Source of the DNA: an uncultured Lachnospiraceae bacterium
GTDB taxonomy: Bacteria > Bacillota > Clostridia > Lachnospirales > Lachnospiraceae
DNA length: 64,000 nucleotides
Direction: 5' to 3'
NCBI GenBank assembly: GCA_947176505.1
Contig: CAMWQW010000004.1
Coordinates: 1-64,000, forward strand
Made by a program: the position numbers and the translations under genes. The notes beneath the pieces were generated by a model. It was not told the origin of the DNA, did no database searches, and was given only the letters and a program-made list of their open reading frames with translations. Shown piece by piece: positions 1-8,594 of the stretch. Each line of letters begins with the position of its first letter. The first letter of the stretch is position 1.

Positions 1-1
1 C

Positions 2-76
2 AAAGGAGCAGATTTTATTGTTCAGATTTTCAGGTTCGGTTTTGAGGGTATGTCCCTTGGAAACAACGCAGATTAA
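2..76 (+). CDS. C-terminal tail of an unidentified gene (partial)
   Basis: An open frame enters from the left edge and ends at a TAA at 74-76, giving 24 residues that end in EGMSLGNNAD. Thirteen bases later a strong hairpin with a T-run begins, which fits the end of a transcription unit. The other forward frames either stop earlier or run into the hairpin, so this is the most likely reading. The tail is too short to assign a family, and the gene start lies outside the window. Confidence 0.35.
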   Translation, partial: KGADFIVQIFRFGFEGMSLGNNAD

Positions 77-88
77 CTATTTTTTTAT

Positions 89-125
89 ACTATTTGCAAA
101 AAAATGCAAATAGTGTTTTTTTTTT
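89..125 (+). terminator. Rho-independent terminator
   Basis: Perfect 10-bp stem (89-98 with 105-114), a six-base A loop and a long T-run from 116. It closes the gene entering from the left edge and insulates cheV from it. Confidence 0.8.
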
Positions 126-135
126 ATTTTATTTA

Positions 136-144
136 TGATATAAT
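136..144 (+). promoter_or_regulatory. Extended -10 promoter, likely for cheV
   Basis: TGATATAAT is an extended -10 element (TGn followed by TATAAT). The matching -35 region lies in the terminator T-run and is poor. Transcription would start near 151, giving a leader of about 107 bases before the cheV ATG at 258. Confidence 0.45.
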
Positions 145-257
145 TAAAGAAATTTGAGATTGATGTAGATTTTATGTGGTTAATAAGTAAGATCTATGTA
201 CAATCTTACAGATTGAAAAGGTTTTTAAATCTATAACTATAACGTGAGGTGGATTAC

Positions 258-1160
258 ATGGATACAAAGATTCTGCTTGAGAACGGAACCAATGAGTTGG
301 AGGTGCTTGAATTTAAACTGGATGGTAATGCATATGGCATTAATGTTGCCAAGATAAAAGAAATCATTACCTATGAGCCGGTCACGCCAGTGCCGAATGC
401 ACATCCTAGTATTGAAGGTATTTTTATGCCGCGTGATACGATGATTACTGCAATCGATTTGAAGAATTGTTTACAGCGTGGTTGTGCGACTCCGGGAGGC
501 TTATTTATAATAACAAGTTTTAACAAGCTGGATATTGCATTCCATGTGGATTCTGTTATAGGTATTCACCGTGTATCATGGAGGGATATTATTAAACCCG
601 GCGCAACTGTTTCGACGACCGAAGAAGGTGTTTCAACAGGCATTATTAAGTTTGAGGATCGTTTGATTATCATTTTAGACTTTGAGAAGATTGTGACGGA
701 CATTAATCCGGAGACCGGATTGAAAATGACTGACATAGATGAGCTTGGAGATCGTGAGAGGAATAATATTCCTATATTAATTGCAGAAGACTCGCCTTTA
801 TTAAATAAGTTGATTGTCGATTCTTTACGTAAGGCAGGTTATGCTAACCTGATTCATACAGAGAATGGTCAACAGGCGTATGATGTTATCGAAGAGTGCA
901 AGAGAGAAGGTACATTGAAAGAGCATGTACAATGTGTTATTACGGATATAGAGATGCCGCTTATGGATGGACATCGATTGACTAAACTTATTAAGTCCGA
1001 TGAAGAGACGAAGGACATTCCGGTTGTGATTTTTTCTTCGTTGGTGAATGATGAAATGAAGAGAAAGGGTGCATCGCTTGGTGCTAATGCACAGCTTTCT
1101 AAACCTGAAATTGGTAATTTGGTACGCACGGTGGATGAGTTGGTTTTAAATCTGAAGTAG
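258..1160 (+). CDS. cheV: CheV-type chemotaxis adaptor (CheW domain fused to response receiver)
   Basis: A 300-residue cytoplasmic coupling protein. The N-terminal half (about residues 10-150) is a CheW-like domain that links chemoreceptors to the CheA kinase. The C-terminal half (about 175-300) is a CheY-like receiver with acidic pair ED after ILIA, phospho-acceptor Asp near residue 230 in ITDIEMPLMDG, and the late FSS...K switch residues. Phosphorylation of the receiver by CheA is thought to tune receptor-kinase coupling in this family. ATG 258 is preferred because AGGTGG lies 5 bases upstream; a GTG at 249 would overlap that site. It stands alone between two terminators. A chemoreceptor at 20-21.4 kb is a possible partner. 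Confidence 0.93.
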   Translation: MDTKILLENGTNELEVLEFKLDGNAYGINVAKIKEIITYEPVTPVPNAHPSIEGIFMPRDTMITAIDLKNCLQRGCATPGGLFIITSFNKLDIAFHVDSVIGIHRVSWRDIIKPGATVSTTEEGVSTGIIKFEDRLIIILDFEKIVTDINPETGLKMTDIDELGDRERNNIPILIAEDSPLLNKLIVDSLRKAGYANLIHTENGQQAYDVIEECKREGTLKEHVQCVITDIEMPLMDGHRLTKLIKSDEETKDIPVVIFSSLVNDEMKRKGASLGANAQLSKPEIGNLVRTVDELVLNLK

Positions 1161-1173
1161 TATATACCAGAGT

Positions 1174-1207
1174 GATAAGAGCCGGGAAGTTCCCGGCTTT
1201 TCTTATC
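1174..1207 (+). terminator. Rho-independent terminator after cheV
   Basis: GC-rich stem with GCCGGGA (1181-1187) pairing TCCCGGC (1191-1197), flanked by further pairing of GATAAGA with TCTTATC, and T-rich sequence after the second arm. Confidence 0.85.
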
Positions 1208-1299
1208 GGATAGAAATGTCGTATGTTTCTAATAAAATATTGCATATATAGTAGTGTATGGGGATGTATTACGGTAATAGCATAATATGAGGACACATG

Positions 1300-2100
1300 A
1301 TGGAAGAGCGTGAACTGAAAGAATTAAATGATAAGATCAGGGATGCGGATTTGGTTCTTGTAGGGCTGGGGGAAGAGCTGCAGTACGATTGGAATGCATT
1401 GACGCAAGATCAACGTTATCAAGAGATAGAAGAAGAAATTGGTGGCAGAGAAGAATACATCTGGATTGTCCCTTTTTTACAGAAAATGATATTGAAACAA
1501 TTAAGACAGGATAAATGGAGGACTGCATATAAGAATTTGAGTAATATGATTGCAGGAAAAAACTACTTCATTGTATCTTTATGTATGGATGATTATGTAT
1601 ATGATGCGGGCATTTTGGAGAACCGGATTGTAACACCATGTGGTGGTCTTCGTTTGATGCAATGTAATCGTAATTGTTCTCATGTGTTAAACTCTATTCC
1701 GCAGGGAAGCTATGATGCAGTGTTACGGTATTATAACAAAGAATTGGGTCTGAAGGATATGCAGGAACCGGTTTGTGAAAATTGCGGAGACAAACTCAGA
1801 TTTAATCAATTAGGAGTGAATAAGTACGCTGAGGAAGGATATTTAGACTGTTGGAATGAGTATACGAAATGGCTGCAGGGTACTGTGAATAAGAGGCTAT
1901 GTATACTTGAATTAGGAGTAGGAATGGAATATCCGGCAATTATCAGATTCCCATTTGAGAAGATTGTGTTTTATAATCAGAAATCGTTTATATGTCGTGT
2001 CCATTCGACACTTTATCAATTGGGAGAAGAAATCGGGGATAGAGGGAGAGGAATAAAAGATAATCCTGTCGATTTTCTTTGCCGCCTTGAGTGTACATAA
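1300..2100 (+). CDS. Divergent SIR2-like protein of unknown activity
   Basis: A 266-residue cytoplasmic protein. It begins with a Rossmann-type strand-loop (ADLVLVGLGEEL, about residues 16-27), carries cysteine pairs CNRNC and CENC that could bind zinc, and ends with ILELGVGMEYPAIIRFPFE, which resembles the sirtuin segment ending in GTSL...PA. At the place of the sirtuin catalytic motif (usually LHG) it reads TPCGG, so the His is replaced by Cys, and the NID motif is not recognisable. It may therefore bind NAD or a similar ligand without classical deacylase activity. GAGGA at 1289-1293 is 6 bases from ATG 1300; ATG 1297 is an alternative only 3 bases away. Family assignment is by eye. Confidence 0.6.
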   Translation: MEERELKELNDKIRDADLVLVGLGEELQYDWNALTQDQRYQEIEEEIGGREEYIWIVPFLQKMILKQLRQDKWRTAYKNLSNMIAGKNYFIVSLCMDDYVYDAGILENRIVTPCGGLRLMQCNRNCSHVLNSIPQGSYDAVLRYYNKELGLKDMQEPVCENCGDKLRFNQLGVNKYAEEGYLDCWNEYTKWLQGTVNKRLCILELGVGMEYPAIIRFPFEKIVFYNQKSFICRVHSTLYQLGEEIGDRGRGIKDNPVDFLCRLECT

Positions 2101-2131
2101 ATTTAGAAAGAATACCTTTTTAGAAAGAAAA

Positions 2132-2160
2132 TTGTGAAATAGAGTAATTTATGTTAAAAT
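2132..2160 (+). promoter_or_regulatory. Sigma-A promoter for the acidic-basic membrane protein gene
   Basis: TTGTGA at 2132-2137, 17-base spacer, TAAAAT at 2155-2160 with an upstream TGT (extended -10). It lies 31 bases before the ATG at 2192 and may also drive hisH-hisF, which follow closely. Confidence 0.65.
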
Positions 2161-2191
2161 TAAGCATAAAAAGTTTTATTGGAGAGAGATT

Positions 2192-4546
2192 ATGAGTTCG
2201 AGTGAAGAATATTTGGATAGCCTTTTAAGATCTTTAACAGAAGGAGATAGCCATACCGATGAGGCTTCAGCTTTTGATACGCAGGAAGTGGACGCAGCAG
2301 GTATGACAAATAGTGCACAGGAAGCAGACATTTTCGACAGCTCAGCACCCGGCACCTCTATGAGCATGAACGAAATTGAAACTATGTTTGCATCTATGGG
2401 TGAGACAGCAGCGGAAGAGACAGCGAATGATGAAATGTTACAGGGTGATTCGGAAATGAATGAGAGTTCATTGTTTGACGAATTAACGTTAGAAAGTGAA
2501 GAGCCAACAGATGGTGTAGCGCTGGAATCGGATGAATCATTGGATGGATTGGTGCTGGATGACAGCTTTATGCCGGACGAATTGGCATTGGGCGAGGAAT
2601 CGGCAATAGATGGGGTGGATCTGGACGAGACATTACTGGACGATTTGGTGCTAGATGAGAGTATGATGCCGGAGGAGACAGTGCCGGAGGAAGATGCCTT
2701 GGGTGAAATGACGCTGGGTGAGGAAGAATCGTCGGATGAAATGGAGTTGGATGAGACACTACTGGACGATTTGGTATTAGATGAGAGTCTAATGCCGGAA
2801 GAGACAGCATTTGCGCAAGAGGAGACTCTGGAAGAATCGTCGGATGATTTGACAGCTGAGGAGTCAGGGACGGATGATTTTGCTCTATTGGAAGAAATGT
2901 TACCGAATGAGTCGGAAAATGACAATGTATCAGATGATTTGGCACTAAGTGATTTGGATCTGGATGATCTTAATCTGGATGATTTGGGATTGGAAGATTC
3001 CGGTCAAATGGAAGAAAATACCGATGTGGACGAAATGTCCGTGGATGAGTTTGCGCTGGAGGAATCAGGTGAAGATGATGATGATTTATCTGCGCTGCTG
3101 GCAGGTATGGGATCTGATGATGATTTAGCGGAAATCAATGATTTGCTGGAGAAAGCCGATCAGGGGATGTCAGATGACGATGACATGCTTGCTATGTTGG
3201 GGGATGTTTCAGAACCGGATGAGGAATCGGGAGAAAATTACGATTTTTTTGCAGGAGCAGAAGTTGTAGAAGGAGATCCTGAGAATATTCGGGAGATTAC
3301 GCCGGAAGAATTAGAAGAGCGAGAAAATTCTAAAAAGTCTAAGAAAGAAAAGAAGAAAGCGGAAAAAGAAAGAAAGAAGAAAGAAAAGCAGGAAAGAAAA
3401 AAGAAGAAAAAAGGCGGACAGGAGGAGTCTGACGAAGAGAGCAAGGACGACGAACTGAATGACTTGCTGGAAAGTATGGATGTGACCGGCGGAAAGCCTA
3501 AGAAACAAGGTTTCTTTGGAAGACTTTTGGAGGCTCTTTTGGATGAAGATGAGGATGATGAGTTTGCCGCTGGCGGTGAAAATGAAGCAGGGTCAGAAAT
3601 TGCTAATTTATCAGATGAAAACAAAGAACTTTTGGCAGAATTAAAAGCTGAAGATAAGAAGAACGCTAAGAAAAAAGACAAGAAGGAGAAGAAGGGAAAG
3701 AAAGGTAAAAATAAAGAAGGCGAAGCCGGAGCAGAGGGAGATGGCGAAGAAGGCGCAGCCAAAGCCAAGAAGCCTAAGAAGGAGAAGAAGAAAAAGAAAG
3801 AAAAAGAGAAAAATATTGAGGATGAACTTAAGGCTCCTGAGAAAAAACTTTCTAAAAAGAAAGTGTCGTCAATCTTTTTATTCTGCGCAACAATTGCTGC
3901 ATGTATCATCTTGTTGTCAACACTGCTTCCGACGCAGATTGAAAAGCAGGAGGCAAGAGTGGCATATGATTACGGGCAGTATGAGCAAGTATATGAACTG
4001 CTTTACGGCAAAGAATTGAGTGAAGAAGATGATGCGCTGCTTCAGAAGAGCAGTATTATTCTGCAGACACGACGCAAATTGGAATCCTATGAGAATTACA
4101 CTCAGCTTGGTATGCCGTTAGAGGCGTTAAATGCGTTGATGGAAGGGGTAAATCGGTATCATAATTTGAGAGATGAGGCTGAATTGTACCGTGTCAGCGA
4201 TGAATTGTATGATGTATATGAACAAATACTTTCGGCGCTGACAGAGAGCTATGGAGTGTCAGAGTCGGAAGCATTGGATATACTTTCTTCGGGAGATGAT
4301 GTGACATATTCTCAAAGGTTAAGGTCAATCGTTTACGGAGAGGTTTTGAGTAATGGAGAAGATGACCTTCCGGAAGTAAAACAGGATGTTTTACCGGAGG
4401 AAGAGGAGATTATTGACAGACTTCAAGATACAGAGGAAGCGGAAGAAACAGATGAGTTGCAGCAGACAGCGGAAAGTGACGAATCGGCGCCGTCAGGAGA
4501 AAATGATGAAGTAATGCAGGCGGAAGAGGAAACCTTGGGAGAATAG
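2192..4546 (+). CDS. Large charge-segregated single-pass membrane protein, function unknown
   Basis: A 784-residue protein with four parts. Residues 1 to about 370 are strongly acidic and low complexity, with near-identical copies of LDETLLDDLVLDES and a DDDLAEINDLLEKAD segment. Residues about 370-555 alternate Lys/Glu-rich tracts with an acidic patch and the short hydrophobic stretch FFGRLLEALL. One transmembrane helix follows (about 558-580, SSIFLFCATIAACIILLSTL). The C-terminal part (about 585-735) is helical and TPR-like, then an acidic tail. By the positive-inside rule the long charged part should be cytoplasmic and the TPR-like part external. GGAGAG lies 7 bases before ATG. hisH starts 16 bases downstream. 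No enzymatic motif was seen; a scaffold or envelope-linked role is only a guess. Confidence 0.85.
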   Translation: MSSSEEYLDSLLRSLTEGDSHTDEASAFDTQEVDAAGMTNSAQEADIFDSSAPGTSMSMNEIETMFASMGETAAEETANDEMLQGDSEMNESSLFDELTLESEEPTDGVALESDESLDGLVLDDSFMPDELALGEESAIDGVDLDETLLDDLVLDESMMPEETVPEEDALGEMTLGEEESSDEMELDETLLDDLVLDESLMPEETAFAQEETLEESSDDLTAEESGTDDFALLEEMLPNESENDNVSDDLALSDLDLDDLNLDDLGLEDSGQMEENTDVDEMSVDEFALEESGEDDDDLSALLAGMGSDDDLAEINDLLEKADQGMSDDDDMLAMLGDVSEPDEESGENYDFFAGAEVVEGDPENIREITPEELEERENSKKSKKEKKKAEKERKKKEKQERKKKKKGGQEESDEESKDDELNDLLESMDVTGGKPKKQGFFGRLLEALLDEDEDDEFAAGGENEAGSEIANLSDENKELLAELKAEDKKNAKKKDKKEKKGKKGKNKEGEAGAEGDGEEGAAKAKKPKKEKKKKKEKEKNIEDELKAPEKKLSKKKVSSIFLFCATIAACIILLSTLLPTQIEKQEARVAYDYGQYEQVYELLYGKELSEEDDALLQKSSIILQTRRKLESYENYTQLGMPLEALNALMEGVNRYHNLRDEAELYRVSDELYDVYEQILSALTESYGVSESEALDILSSGDDVTYSQRLRSIVYGEVLSNGEDDLPEVKQDVLPEEEEIIDRLQDTEEAEETDELQQTAESDESAPSGENDEVMQAEEETLGE

Positions 4547-4562
4547 GCAGGAACGGAGAAAT

Positions 4563-5171
4563 ATGGTTGCAGTAATTGATTATGATGCCGGCAATATCAA
4601 AAGTGTAGAGAAAGCGGTAGCGGCACTGGGAGAAGAAGCGGTGATAACAAGAAATGCTGAGGAAATTATGTCGGCTGACCATGTGATTCTTCCGGGTGTT
4701 GGCGCCTTTGGCGAGGCAATGGAGAAGATTCATCAATATGGTTTGGTGCAGGTAATCAAGGATGTTGCAGACAAAGGCACGCCTTTTCTTGGCATATGTC
4801 TTGGACTACAGTTATTGTTTGAGAGCAGCGAGGAGAGTGCAGGCGTAGAGGGACTTGGGATTCTGAGGGGGAGAATTGTAAGACTGCCCGAGGATAGGGG
4901 ACTAAAAATACCGCATATAGGTTGGAATAGTCTTCGATATCCGAATAAAGGCAGGCTGTTTGCAGGTATTCCCGAAGAATCATATGTATATTTTGTTCAT
5001 TCCTATTTCCTTCAGGCGGCAGAGCCGGAGATTGTTACGGCGGCGACAGAGTATGCGGAATACATACACGCCTCTGTTGAAAAAGGCAATATATTTGCCT
5101 GTCAATTTCATCCTGAAAAGAGTTCTGATGTAGGTATGCGGATTCTGAAAAATTTTCTCAGCATATCCTAA
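4563..5171 (+). CDS. hisH: Imidazole glycerol phosphate synthase, glutamine amidotransferase subunit
   Basis: HisH (202 residues, normal length) hydrolyses glutamine and channels ammonia to HisF in histidine biosynthesis. It shows the class I amidotransferase triad: Cys79 in GICLGLQ, and His183 and Glu185 in QFHPEK near the C-terminus. The oxyanion region PGVGAFG is present around residue 44. It starts 16 bases after the preceding membrane-protein gene and lies 33 bases before the HisF ATG, so hisH-hisF are co-transcribed. No other his genes are in the window. Confidence 0.97.
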   Translation: MVAVIDYDAGNIKSVEKAVAALGEEAVITRNAEEIMSADHVILPGVGAFGEAMEKIHQYGLVQVIKDVADKGTPFLGICLGLQLLFESSEESAGVEGLGILRGRIVRLPEDRGLKIPHIGWNSLRYPNKGRLFAGIPEESYVYFVHSYFLQAAEPEIVTAATEYAEYIHASVEKGNIFACQFHPEKSSDVGMRILKNFLSIS

Positions 5172-5204
5172 ACGGATAATCAGATGCGAATAGGAGAGCC
5201 AACA

Positions 5205-5972
5205 ATGGGAATGCACACAAAGAGAATAATTCCTTGTCTGGACGTGAAGAACGGCAGAGTAGTAAAGGGTGTAAATTTTATTAATTTTAAAGATGCGGGT
5301 GATCCGGCTGAAGTCGGGGCTGCCTATGATCGTTCCGGTGCGGATGAGCTTGTTTTTTTAGATATTACGGCATCTTCTGATGCGAGAGCAACGGCGGTAG
5401 AGATGGTGCGTAAAGTCGCTGAGAAAGTGTTTATACCTTTTACGGTGGGCGGAGGAATCCGTACAGTGGACGATTTTAAAGCTATTTTGCGTGAAGGGGC
5501 AGATAAAGTATCTGTCAACTCAGCGGCAATTATGAATCCACAGCTTATTTCGGATGCAGCGGATAAATTCGGAAGTCAATGTGTGGTTGTTGCAATTGAT
5601 GCAAAACGGCGTCCGGACGGAAGCGGATGGAATATATATAAAAACGGCGGAAGAGTTGATATGGGAATTGATGCCGTGGAGTGGGCGATGAAAGCTGACC
5701 GATTGGGGGCAGGAGAAATCCTTCTGACAAGTATGGATGGCGACGGTACGAAAGCCGGATATGATTTAGAACTGACCAGAGCGGTTTCAACGAATGTATC
5801 GATTCCGGTTATCGCATCCGGAGGCGCCGGGACGATGGAGCACTTTTATGAGGCATTCACCTTCGGAGAGGCTGATGCGGCATTGGCGGCTTCGTTGTTT
5901 CACTTTAAGGAGATGGAAATCTGTGAATTGAAACGTTACTTAAATGAAAAAGGTATTTCTGTTCGGCTATAG
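5205..5972 (+). CDS. hisF: Imidazole glycerol phosphate synthase, cyclase subunit
   Basis: HisF (255 residues) is the TIM-barrel partner of HisH that uses ammonia to make imidazole glycerol phosphate and AICAR from PRFAR. The catalytic acids are visible: Asp13 in [15 protein letters not shown] and the Asp in VVAIDAKR. Phosphate-binding loops VGGGIR and ASGGAG are intact. ATG 5205 is chosen because AGGAG at 5192-5196 lies 8 bases upstream; the longer frame from 5184 would overlap that site. Confidence 0.97.
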   Translation: MGMHTKRIIPCLDVKNGRVVKGVNFINFKDAGDPAEVGAAYDRSGADELVFLDITASSDARATAVEMVRKVAEKVFIPFTVGGGIRTVDDFKAILREGADKVSVNSAAIMNPQLISDAADKFGSQCVVVAIDAKRRPDGSGWNIYKNGGRVDMGIDAVEWAMKADRLGAGEILLTSMDGDGTKAGYDLELTRAVSTNVSIPVIASGGAGTMEHFYEAFTFGEADAALAASLFHFKEMEICELKRYLNEKGISVRL

Positions 5973-6044
5973 CGTTATTGAATGTCAGATTAATCTGTTA
6001 CGGCAAGAATGATGGTTTATATACAGAAAGAGGAGATATATGCG

Positions 6045-6722
6045 ATGGCGATGCTGAGTAACGATTGGGCGGCAGCACTGGATGGAGAATTTCATAAAGC
6101 ATATTATAAAGAGTTGTATACTTTTGTGAGAGATGAATATAGTAAGAAGGTAATTTATCCCCCCTCGGAGGAAATATTCAGCGCGTTTCATTTTACGCCG
6201 TTGCATGAGGTGAAGGTTCTTCTTTTGGGACAAGATCCGTATCACAATGAACATCAGGCTCATGGTATGAGTTTTTCTGTTCCACAGGATCAGAAGGATA
6301 TTCCGCCTTCTTTACAGAATATTTATCAAGAGCTTCACGATGATTTAGGGTGCTATATTCCGAATAACGGATATCTTAAGAAATGGGCAGATCAAGGAGT
6401 ACTGCTACTCAACACGGTATTGACAGTGCGCGCGCATCAGGCGAATTCGCATCAGGGAAAGGGATGGGAACAGTTTACGGATGCCGTTATCCAAGCAGTG
6501 AATGCACAGGAACGTCCAATCGTCTATCTTTTATGGGGACGTCCGGCTCAGAGTAAAATTCCTATGTTGACGAATCCGAAGCATTTGATTTTGAAAGCAC
6601 CGCATCCGAGTCCGCTTTCTGCATATCGTGGTTTTTTTGGGTGTAAGCATTTCAGCCAGTGCAATGAGTTTTTAAAGTCAAATGGTGTGAATCCGATTGA
6701 CTGGCAGATTGAAAATATCTGA
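6045..6722 (+). CDS. ung: Uracil-DNA glycosylase (family 1)
   Basis: A 225-residue base-excision repair enzyme that removes uracil from DNA. The water-activating motif GQDPYHN (Asp64) and the HPSPLSAYRGFFG minor-groove loop are intact, and NTVLTVR matches the uracil-recognition region. ATG 6045 follows AGGAG at 6031-6035 and gives the usual length; frames from 6009 would add 12 unlikely residues. It sits alone, 72 bases after hisF, and is followed by a hairpin. Confidence 0.95.
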   Translation: MAMLSNDWAAALDGEFHKAYYKELYTFVRDEYSKKVIYPPSEEIFSAFHFTPLHEVKVLLLGQDPYHNEHQAHGMSFSVPQDQKDIPPSLQNIYQELHDDLGCYIPNNGYLKKWADQGVLLLNTVLTVRAHQANSHQGKGWEQFTDAVIQAVNAQERPIVYLLWGRPAQSKIPMLTNPKHLILKAPHPSPLSAYRGFFGCKHFSQCNEFLKSNGVNPIDWQIENI

Positions 6723-6780
6723 TAACAGATTTTCGGTTTTTCTTTATTAAAATGATATGATAATGATGAAAGAGTGGTGC

Positions 6781-6815
6781 CCCGCGTCAACTTATATGAT
6801 GCGGGTAATTTATTT
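6781..6815 (+). terminator. Probable terminator after ung
   Basis: 9-bp stem (6781-6789 with 6797-6805, one G-U pair), 7-base loop, followed by TAATTTATTT. The T-run is interrupted, so termination may be partial. Confidence 0.55.
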
Positions 6816-7036
6816 CCATAAATATAATCCGAAAATGGTATACAAATTTGAGATATAGATTAGATAGTCGGATTTATAGTATAAGATGTGATAATATTTA
6901 TTAAAAAAACAAATTATTGATATGCATATAATCACATTTGCAGATTATATGTTAAGGTGGTAAGATAAATGTGCAAGATAATGTATGATAATTTATCTGT
7001 ATGGTTGAGACAGAAGAGAGGAGTAGTGTTCTAAAG
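6816..7036 (+). other. AT-rich intergenic stretch without a visible gene
   Basis: The gap between ung and the LysA-like gene is 314 bases in all. Beyond the ung hairpin it is AT-rich and holds -10-like elements (for example TATAAT at 6927-6932) without a convincing -35. No lysine riboswitch, T-box or small ORF with a good ribosome site was recognised. Confidence 0.4.
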
Positions 7037-8314
7037 ATGAAAAAAATACCGTTTGTATCAAAAGAGAAAATTGAAGAGATTGTAAAAACATATCCGACAC
7101 CTTTTCACATTTATGATGAGAAGGGAATCAGAGAAAATGCCAAGGCAGTACAGGAGGCTTTTGCATGGAATAAAGGATTTAAAGAATATTTTGCGGTGAA
7201 GGCATGTCCGAATCCGTTCTTGATTCAGATTCTTCATGAATATGGTGCCGGGTGTGACTGTTCGTCGATGACAGAATTGATGTTGAGTAATGCGCTGGGA
7301 ATTAATGGTCATGATATTATGTTTTCATCCAATGATACGCCGGCGGAAGAATATGAGTATTGTGACAAAGTAGGCGGCATCATTAACTTAGATGATATCA
7401 CACATATTGAATTTGTGGAAAAAATACTGGGGAGACTTCCGGAAACAATGAGTTGTCGATATAACCCGGGTGGGATATTCCAGATGAGTAATGGCATTAT
7501 GGACAATCCCGGTGATTCAAAATACGGCTTTACTACGGAGCAGTTGTTTGAAGGGTATCGGATTTTGAAAGAGAAAGGGGTGAAGCATTTCGGAATTCAT
7601 GCATTTCTTGCAAGCAATACTGTGACGAATGAATATTATCCGGAACTGGCAAGACAACTTTTTGAGCTGGCTGTTCAGATTAAGGAGCAGATTGGTGTAG
7701 AATTAGAGTTTATTAATCTGTCCGGTGGAGTGGGAATACCGTACACACCGGAACAGGCAGGTAACGATATTCGTGTGATAGGCGAGGGTGTTCGTCAGGT
7801 TTATGAGGATGTACTCGTACCAGCAGGAATGGGAAATGTGGCAATTTATACTGAGATGGGACGTTTCATGATGGGACCTTATGGCGCTTTGGTAACGCAG
7901 GCTATTCATCAGAAGCATACGCATAAAGAATATATCGGAGTGGATGCATGTGCGGTGAATCTGATGCGCCCGGCAATGTACGGCGCGTATCATCACATCA
8001 CAGTATTGGGGAAAGAAAATGCTCCCTGTGACCACAAATATGATGTGACAGGCTCGTTGTGTGAGAATAACGATAAATTTGCCATCGACAGAATGCTGCC
8101 GGAAATTGAGAAGGGAGATTATCTCGTAATTCATGATACCGGCGCACATGGTTTTGCGATGGGATATAATTACAATGGCAAGCTCAAATCGGCTGAATTA
8201 TTGCTGAAAGAAGACGGTGACGTACAGTTAATCAGGCGTGCCGAGACACCGAAGGATTACTTTGCGACGTTTGACTGCTTTGATATTTATGGCAAACTGG
8301 GGAGTGCTGAATAA
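7037..8314 (+). CDS. Divergent diaminopimelate decarboxylase-family (LysA-like) enzyme
   Basis: A 425-residue PLP-dependent fold-III decarboxylase. The Schiff-base lysine is in EYFAVKACPNP; GGVGIPYTPEQ and TEMGRFMMGPYGALVTQ match the glycine-rich and PLP-phosphate regions. Two hallmark motifs differ from classical LysA: HIGS reads HAFLAS, and CESGD reads CENND. Lysine synthesis from meso-diaminopimelate is likely, but another amino-acid or polyamine substrate is possible. ATG 7037 starts MKKIPFVSK; the purine-rich site (7015-7023) is rather far, and ATG 7001 lacks any site. It is monocistronic with its own terminator. Confidence 0.8.
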   Translation: MKKIPFVSKEKIEEIVKTYPTPFHIYDEKGIRENAKAVQEAFAWNKGFKEYFAVKACPNPFLIQILHEYGAGCDCSSMTELMLSNALGINGHDIMFSSNDTPAEEYEYCDKVGGIINLDDITHIEFVEKILGRLPETMSCRYNPGGIFQMSNGIMDNPGDSKYGFTTEQLFEGYRILKEKGVKHFGIHAFLASNTVTNEYYPELARQLFELAVQIKEQIGVELEFINLSGGVGIPYTPEQAGNDIRVIGEGVRQVYEDVLVPAGMGNVAIYTEMGRFMMGPYGALVTQAIHQKHTHKEYIGVDACAVNLMRPAMYGAYHHITVLGKENAPCDHKYDVTGSLCENNDKFAIDRMLPEIEKGDYLVIHDTGAHGFAMGYNYNGKLKSAELLLKEDGDVQLIRRAETPKDYFATFDCFDIYGKLGSAE

Positions 8315-8355
8315 TAACTGCCGGAAATGGGAGTTGAACAGAAAACGATTGGCGG

Positions 8356-8397
8356 AAAGGATTGATTACTGCAAAATCTGCAGTGCTCAATCCTTTT
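8356..8397 (+). terminator. Terminator after the LysA-like gene
   Basis: Long hairpin with GGATTGA (8359-8365) pairing TCAATCC (8387-8393), an inner ACTGCA/TGCAGT stem, then TTTT. Confidence 0.75.
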
Positions 8398-8409
8398 AAA
8401 TCATCACAC

Positions 8410-8451
8410 AAAAAAATAGCTAAAACACTATCCGATCAAGCATTTCAGCTA
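8410..8451 (-). terminator. Terminator of tRNA-Leu
   Basis: Read on the minus strand: TAGCTGAAA pairs with TTTTAGCTA (one G-U), followed by a run of seven T. It lies 12 bases downstream of the tRNA 3' end. Confidence 0.75.
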
Positions 8452-8463
8452 CCCAAGTATAAC

Positions 8464-8546
8464 TGCCGGCGATGGGACTTGAACCCATACGTGGTTGCCC
8501 ACAACAGATTTTGAGTCTGCCTCGTCTGCCATTCCGACACGCCGGC
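8464..8546 (-). tRNA. tRNA-Leu (anticodon CAA)
   Basis: On the minus strand the cloverleaf is complete: 7-bp acceptor stem GCCGGCG/CGCCGGC with discriminator A, anticodon stem GCAGA/TCTGT enclosing CTCAAAA (anticodon CAA, reads UUG), a long variable arm GTGG-GCAA-CCAC typical of class II tRNAs, and T arm ATGGG-TTCAAGT-CCCAT. The CCA end is not encoded, so it must be added after transcription. It is a single tRNA with its own promoter and terminator. Confidence 0.96.
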
Positions 8547-8565
8547 GTGTCTAGCAACGAGTTAT

Positions 8566-8594
8566 ATAATAACATAACTGTGGCAAATTGACAA
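8566..8594 (-). promoter_or_regulatory. Promoter of tRNA-Leu
   Basis: Minus-strand TTGTCA (8594-8589), 17-base spacer, TATTAT (8571-8566), ending 19 bases upstream of the tRNA 5' end. Confidence 0.7.

Noticed and set aside
2176..3909. Long minus-strand open frames (up to 249 and 223 residues) opposite the 784-residue gene
   Set aside because: They are Ser/Pro/Phe-rich mirror images of the Asp/Glu/Lys-rich sense codons and lack ribosome sites.
6816..7036. Possible lysine riboswitch or T-box before the LysA-like gene
   Set aside because: No conserved lysine-box sequence or T-box element was recognised.
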